A DNA stretch of 64,000 nt. Source: Plantago ovata. Lineage: Eukaryota; Streptophyta; Magnoliopsida; Lamiales; Plantaginaceae. A model generated the notes under the pieces. The model had not been told where the DNA came from. It searched no databases and worked only from the letters and a program-made list of their open reading frames with translations. Position numbers and translations under genes: made by a program. Where the stretch lies: contig CM051456.1 of the NCBI GenBank assembly GCA_028274465.1, forward strand, positions 5,581,545 through 5,645,544. The letters run 5' to 3'. This document shows positions 59,162 to 64,000 of the stretch, piece after piece. Numbering within the stretch: the stretch's first letter is position 1; each line of letters starts with the position of its first letter.

Positions 59162-59686
59162 TTAATACTTGACTACAGTTCTTCTGTTCACCTTCTGAAC
59201 TGGCCTCACATTTTCCACCGCATCCTGAAATACACACAAATAACACAATGTCAAGTTGTGAATGTGAACTAATTAAGGACATGAACAGCTTCTGGTTGAT
59301 ATATGTTAGGCCAGCAAAATAGGTTTCTTGATGATTTATCTTCTTTTTGCGAAACATGATGAATTAAAATTGTATACTTACTGCATCTGCAACACTCTTA
59401 AGTGCCAGTATCTGAGCTCGTGAAACTGTTTTCACCTGCGAACCAAATTGATCAAACTTTAGTTAATCGATCACACAGTAAAAAGGCGAAGCTTGTTGGA
59501 TTAATTTAAATAGATATACCTTCTTGATGACTGTCCATTTAACATTTTCCGAGCATGGGGGAGTTGTCAAGGAACCATTGTATCTGTATATAATAGCTTG
59601 TTATGTCGAAAAGTATTGTCTGGGTTGACATAACCAACATCAACTTCCTGTTGGGGTGTACCAACTGATTTAAGGTATGGAACAAG
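59162..59686 (-). pseudogene. 3' fragment of a second alpha carbonic anhydrase
   Basis: Three exons match exons 4-6 of the intact gene at 60.8-62.5 kb: 59520-59686, 59382-59435 and 59162-59224. The first begins LVPYLKSVGTPQQEVDVGYV but loses frame after NPDNT and reaches TGA. Its lost frame still shows [16 protein letters not shown]. The last exon stops at KY, before the QQT of the intact copy. Exons with the zinc histidines are absent upstream. It is a tandem duplicate that has decayed. Confidence 0.85.
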
Positions 59687-60770
59687 CTGAAGAACAATAG
59701 TTCATTTGATGCAACAAGGTAATTACATTAGACCAGTGTTCTGTTTCACGCGAGTTAAACTAAAACAAATAGCAGTAGAATTTAAGACAAAACAGAAACA
59801 TCAGCTATTGAACAACCGAAGATCAGTTGAACTTTAGAAATTATAAATTAACAATAATCGTCAGGAAAACATTAAAACGTTTTTGCACGTTTTTTTTTCT
59901 CCTCCTAGATATACGTTTTTTTATCGTAAGGAGTAGCGTTTTTTTCTCCCAGAAATTAATTTCGTAAATTTCGTAATTTAAAAAAAAATTCGTTTTTTTC
60001 AATTTTGTTTTTGTTCGAAAATGACTTCAATTATTTTAAAACCTTTTTTAAAAAATTCCATATTTTATACTCATCTTCAATCAATCATCCAACTATTAAA
60101 ACAACCCCACACAATATATACCACACAATTCCCTAATATATGCCAACACATTATTAAACAAATCAAACAAACATTAATTCCCTTACACATATCATCATTA
60201 TATTTATAAAATCCTACCCCACTCCCCTCAACAAACCCCTTAAATCAGTCACTATTCTGACTTTTGTTAATTTTAACAAAATACCAAAGTCTAACCGAGA
60301 CCCAAACGGGTTGAACATCCTAGTTTCTTAGTTGACTAATTTGCTCTCGGTGAAATCAATTGTGAAGCTCAGTCAATGTTTAGGAAGTTTTCCTAGTTTC
60401 TTAATTGACTTCGTCAATCGTCACCCAGCAAAGCACGTTTATTTATTTGAATAGGATCGGAAGCATCGATCTCCAGCTCGTTCATTCGCAGCAATTAATT
60501 ACATCAAACTAGCGTTTCCATGAACTTGGGTACAAGTAAGTGTACTACATGATGCTTAGCTTGTCTTCAATTCCAAATTTATGTATTTGGCAATATTGCA
60601 TCTTACAGTAGTACTTAACCGAAAAACAAATTAACACCACACAGGCACACACGACTAAAAATATCACGTAGTCTGATTTATTATCGTTTCATTCCAGCAT
60701 CGATCATATTTATTACACAGTGGCAGAATGACCTTCATCAATCGTCAGTTGATGCCTGATCTTGGAAGAA
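59687..60770. other. Spacer with duplicated flanks of the carbonic anhydrase
   Basis: Parts near 60.3-60.75 kb repeat sequence seen near 58.57-59.1 kb (for example 'CTAGTTTCT...TTGACTAATTTGCTC', then 'AGCTCAGTCAATGT'). The tandem duplication therefore included downstream DNA. 59.88-60.02 kb is T-rich. No gene. Confidence 0.5.
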
Positions 60771-62455
60771 TTACGTCTGTTGATACTTGACTACAGTTCT
60801 TCCGTTCAACTCCTGAACTGGCCTCGCATTTTCCACCGCATCCTAAATACATGCATGTACACAATGTCAAGTTGTGAACTAAGATATCATGAGCAGCTTC
60901 TGGATAGAGTATATGTTAGGCGGCAGGCCAACAAAATAGGTTTCTTGATCATTATTCTTCTTTATTTTCTGAAATCCGACATAAAATAAATTAGCACGTA
61001 AAATAGTACTCACTGCATCAACAACATTCTTAAGTGCCTGTATTTGGTCTTGTGAAACTGTGTTCACCTGCAAACCAAATTGATCAAACTTTAGTTTTCA
61101 TCACACCGTCTTAGTTAAACGAAAAAGCCAACCTTGTTGGATTAATATATAGTATATACGTACACACCTTCTTGATGACTGTCCAGTTAACATTTTCCGA
61201 GCATGGGGGAGTTGTCAAGGAACCATTGTATCTGTAATAGCTTGTTTTGTCGAAACCAGTATCGTCTGGGTTGACATGACCGACATCAACTTCTTGTTGG
61301 GGCGTACCAATTGATTCAAAGTATGGAACAAGCTGAAGAACAATATAGTACATTTGTTGCAACAAGGTTAGATTAGACCAATGTTGTTCTGTTTTGCGCG
61401 AGTTAAACCAAAAATAGCAGTAGAATTTAAGCAAAACAGAAACATCAGCTGTTGAACAACAGAAGATCAGTTACGTTAAACTTTAGAAATTAGTATTACC
61501 TTACCAAGAAAAGGATCGGCAGGTCCTAGTTCGTATAGGACGCCAATCACAGCAATGTCTCCTCTGCAGTTGGTATGAACTAGATGCAACTCCATTGCAT
61601 ATCTTCAGAGAATATTTTTACATTTTCAGTATTTATCCCTTAATTCATGTAATCATGTGATTCAAATTTCAAAGTATGCAAGTTCATGCAAGTTCCCCTA
61701 TATGCTCCTGCTAATTAGACCAATAAAAAAATTTGCCTCCTTAAATTTGGCCTTCTTTGCAAATTACTCCATAATTTTTATGCTTTTTTTTTTTTTTTGT
61801 GTTAAAGCCCAAAGAAAAGTCGGAAACAAAAATAGAATGGAGGAAAATGAGGAAACTTTACTCTGGAGTTTGATATTAGCTAGTCCGTATGAATTTTTAT
61901 TTTCACATTTTACCTTTTCTTTTTCTAGTAACAGTGGTTGATGTTGGACGTACCGTGTACAATCTATAGTGTGCTCGGAAGGAGTATGCCAATGACCTTG
62001 TCGTAAAATATATACATCATTTTGTATTATAATACCTCCTGCATTTCCATCTGCCCATTCCACCTAATAAAAACATAAACTTAAATAAATTCCATGCTAT
62101 GAACTTCGTGATCCAACACGTATATATATATTCGTACCTGAACAACGTGTCCCAAGTTGATTAGTGTAGCCTCAGCAAGTAGGTAGAATGTTCTTAAGCT
62201 CCCCAGAGTTGGATCTAACACGGCTTGGCTACTAATGATATTAATTGGGGACTGGCTTCGCCCTGTTCCACAAAGTCTCCAACTTTCGTCCAGGTTACCC
62301 CAGTTCTCAGGTCCGGTTGGGGTTCCTGGTACGTATGAGAAATCCAACTCTTCGTGTTCATTTTCTATTAAGGGATGACCATTTATCAAGTAGAGAAGGG
62401 AGACAATAAGGAAGATTGGTTTAAGGGTTAGCTGGGAAAGTGCACCCAAAGCCAT
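60771..62455 (-). CDS. Secreted alpha-type carbonic anhydrase
   Basis: Six exons on the minus strand: 62138-62455, 61954-62063, 61500-61602, 61168-61332, 61014-61067 and 60771-60842, 273 aa, all GT-AG. A signal peptide is visible (about 1-26). The fold motifs are in order: GPENWGNL, CGTGRSQSPINI, the zinc histidines in GHWHTPSEH (H130, H132) and ELHLVH (H149), and [15 protein letters not shown]62 and C155 or the PPC cysteine can form the structural disulphide. The enzyme hydrates CO2 to bicarbonate and should act in the secretory path or apoplast. Proteins of this kind in plants are also stored as dioscorin or nectarin, so enzyme activity is expected but not proven. A decayed partial copy lies just downstream. 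Confidence 0.95.
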
Positions 62456-62550
62456 TTTTGAGATATATGATGATGAACAAGTAGTTATGATATTTCTTGT
62501 TCTTGGAATATTGTTTGTGAAAACTGAAATGTATTGAGGAATTAGCTACA

Positions 62551-62557
62551 TTATATA
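62551..62557 (-). promoter_or_regulatory. TATA box of the carbonic anhydrase gene
   Basis: Minus strand TATATAA lies 96 bases before the ATG at 62455. Confidence 0.6.
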
Positions 62558-64000
62558 GACACTCTGCCATGGGAGTTTTTGGTGGAATGAGATAATCCAC
62601 CTCCCATCTGTACGTATCATTACCGATAAGACATTTTAACTTTTCACGTTTGACTGTTTTTAATTTTATCATTAATTAGTCTTACTCTATAATAGTAAAA
62701 TATTTAACAAACTTATATTATTCTATAATAATAAAATATTTAACAAACTTATATTATAACAATTTAGAATGTAAAATATCATAATATAATTTTATTAAAT
62801 ATTTTATGATTACAGTTTAAAAATAACTAACGATTAAAATTGAAGATTATTTATTGTAAAAATTTAAAATGTATCAATTAAAATGGTTAGGATTACTTAA
62901 TCGGAATTTGTATATATATATATTATGCTTTTCTTAGTTTAATTAATTTATCCCGTGCAGAAACATTGCATTTTGTGAATGCTTCAAAACGACTTTTGCT
63001 ATTTAAGTGTTAGTAGTAGTAATTTGAATTTTCTATTCTTATACGTCTCTTTTAAATTTTAATCAGATTCATGGTATGGTAGGTTCCAATTTATTTCTCC
63101 ATTCCATTGAAGTATTTCGTTTCTATCTTGTTTCCTTTCCGTACGAACTAACGTTAACTTATGGAGAAGTAGTAATTCGTAACGGCAGTGGTCCTAAGGG
63201 TTGCCAAGAATAGAGGAAGTGCAACTTCGTTCTGTGTATACGGAATCGAAATTTAGTCGATACTCTGGTAAAGAGTGCCGTCTCTTCTTATACTTACCGA
63301 TCCACTTTAGGAATTTCCGGCCGTCCCAAACCGCGTATAATTCATTTTAGATATGTTAAAGTGCGTCATATTTAATTTAGGTACTTGAAAGCGATTATGT
63401 CTAATATTTTGGAAGTAGTATATATATTGTTCAATTTTAATGATTTTTCAATTTAATGAAATAAAAGTAACAACAACGTGCGGCAACCGGTAGCGCACAC
63501 AATGAAATCGCGAAAAATTATAAACTTAGTCTCGTATACTAGGGCCCAGATCATGAATCAATGAGCCAACCCATTATGTTATTGGATTAAACCCATTAAA
63601 AGCCCATGATCATATCGGACTGATGTGGCGCGATTTGTAGCAGACAAATGGTGTTCATCCGAATAACATTTTCAATAATAAATATGACACTCATCTCCAT
63701 GGTAGGGTAATCTTCATTCTACAGATCCTCTCTACATATACTTGAAAAGCTTGACTATTAAGCCTACAAATCTTAACAAGTAAAGTCTGCCTGCTGATTT
63801 GGCCAAGGCAAATTACCAACCTCATAGTTCTAACTCCCTCATCCTTTCATGTTCCATGCCAAGAAACTTAGTAGGACACTTTGCCAAGAGATAGATTTAG
63901 TCGAACACTTTGACAAGGGACATAGTAGGAGTACATGTAGGACAATGGAGGTTCCAAAGGTGTACTACTCATCATTCATAATTAGAGTTTCTTTTTCTCA
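62558..64000. other. Upstream region to window end
   Basis: AT-rich. A short duplication of 'AAAATATTTAACAAACTTAT' occurs at about 62696-62755. No gene seen. Confidence 0.4.

Overview
The window is nuclear DNA of a eudicot plant. Genes are split by GT-AG introns, the sequence between them is AT-rich, and the recognisable products belong to plant families: LRK10-like wall-associated receptor kinases, a CRM-domain organelle splicing factor, an HD-ZIP IV homeodomain protein, a plant GT14 glycosyltransferase, a secreted alpha carbonic anhydrase, CDC48 and an ABHD17-type hydrolase. There are also nuclear-type tRNA-Leu genes, a solo LTR, Helitron ends and many small TIR elements with target-site duplications (TSDs). 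I do not assign a species.

Layout. 1-4.5 kb: three decaying tandem copies of a class I glutamine amidotransferase-like gene (GAT1_2.1 type). The first shows only its 3' end, the second is a 3' fragment, and the third is nearly full length but frameshifted and interrupted by a 525-bp insertion. 5.7-20.3 kb: an LRK10L receptor-kinase locus with an ectodomain-only exon (+), one complete four-exon gene (+) and a kinase-only gene (-). Between and around them lie two 9-bp-TSD TIR elements, a 192-bp tandem repeat and two tRNA-Leu(UAG) genes set in a degenerate repeat array. 21.5-23.3 kb: a 1.85-kb solo LTR with a perfect 5-bp TSD. 24.2-26.6 kb: an intronless CDC48. 28.2-29.4 kb: one TIR element nested inside another. 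30.8 kb: a small basic protein gene. 33.3-34.5 kb: a third 9-bp-TSD element and a short non-LTR insertion. 35.2-36.9 kb: a five-exon HD-ZIP IV-like gene without a START domain. 38.6-40.3 kb: a degenerate tandem array carrying nested MITEs, then Helitron ends. 40.3-46.2 kb: mostly non-coding, with an RNase H relic and two FKBP exons. 46.3-49.5 kb: ABHD17-like hydrolase. 51.3-55.4 kb: CRM-domain splicing factor with an apparent one-base frameshift. 56.1-58.1 kb: GT14 glycosyltransferase with a 12-unit repeat of N-glycosylation sequons. 59.2-62.5 kb: a 3' pseudogene copy and an intact alpha carbonic anhydrase.

The genes do not form a pathway; this is ordinary plant gene order with local tandem duplication and decay. 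The most striking point is that the orphan ectodomain exon (5697-6483, +) and the orphan kinase exons (20308-18722, -) match in intron phase and exon layout, as if one inversion of about 14 kb, or a misassembly, had cut one receptor gene in two. Other points of interest are the START-less HD-ZIP IV protein, the sequon-repeat glycosyltransferase, the nested and TSD-flanked elements, and the tRNA-Leu repeat field.
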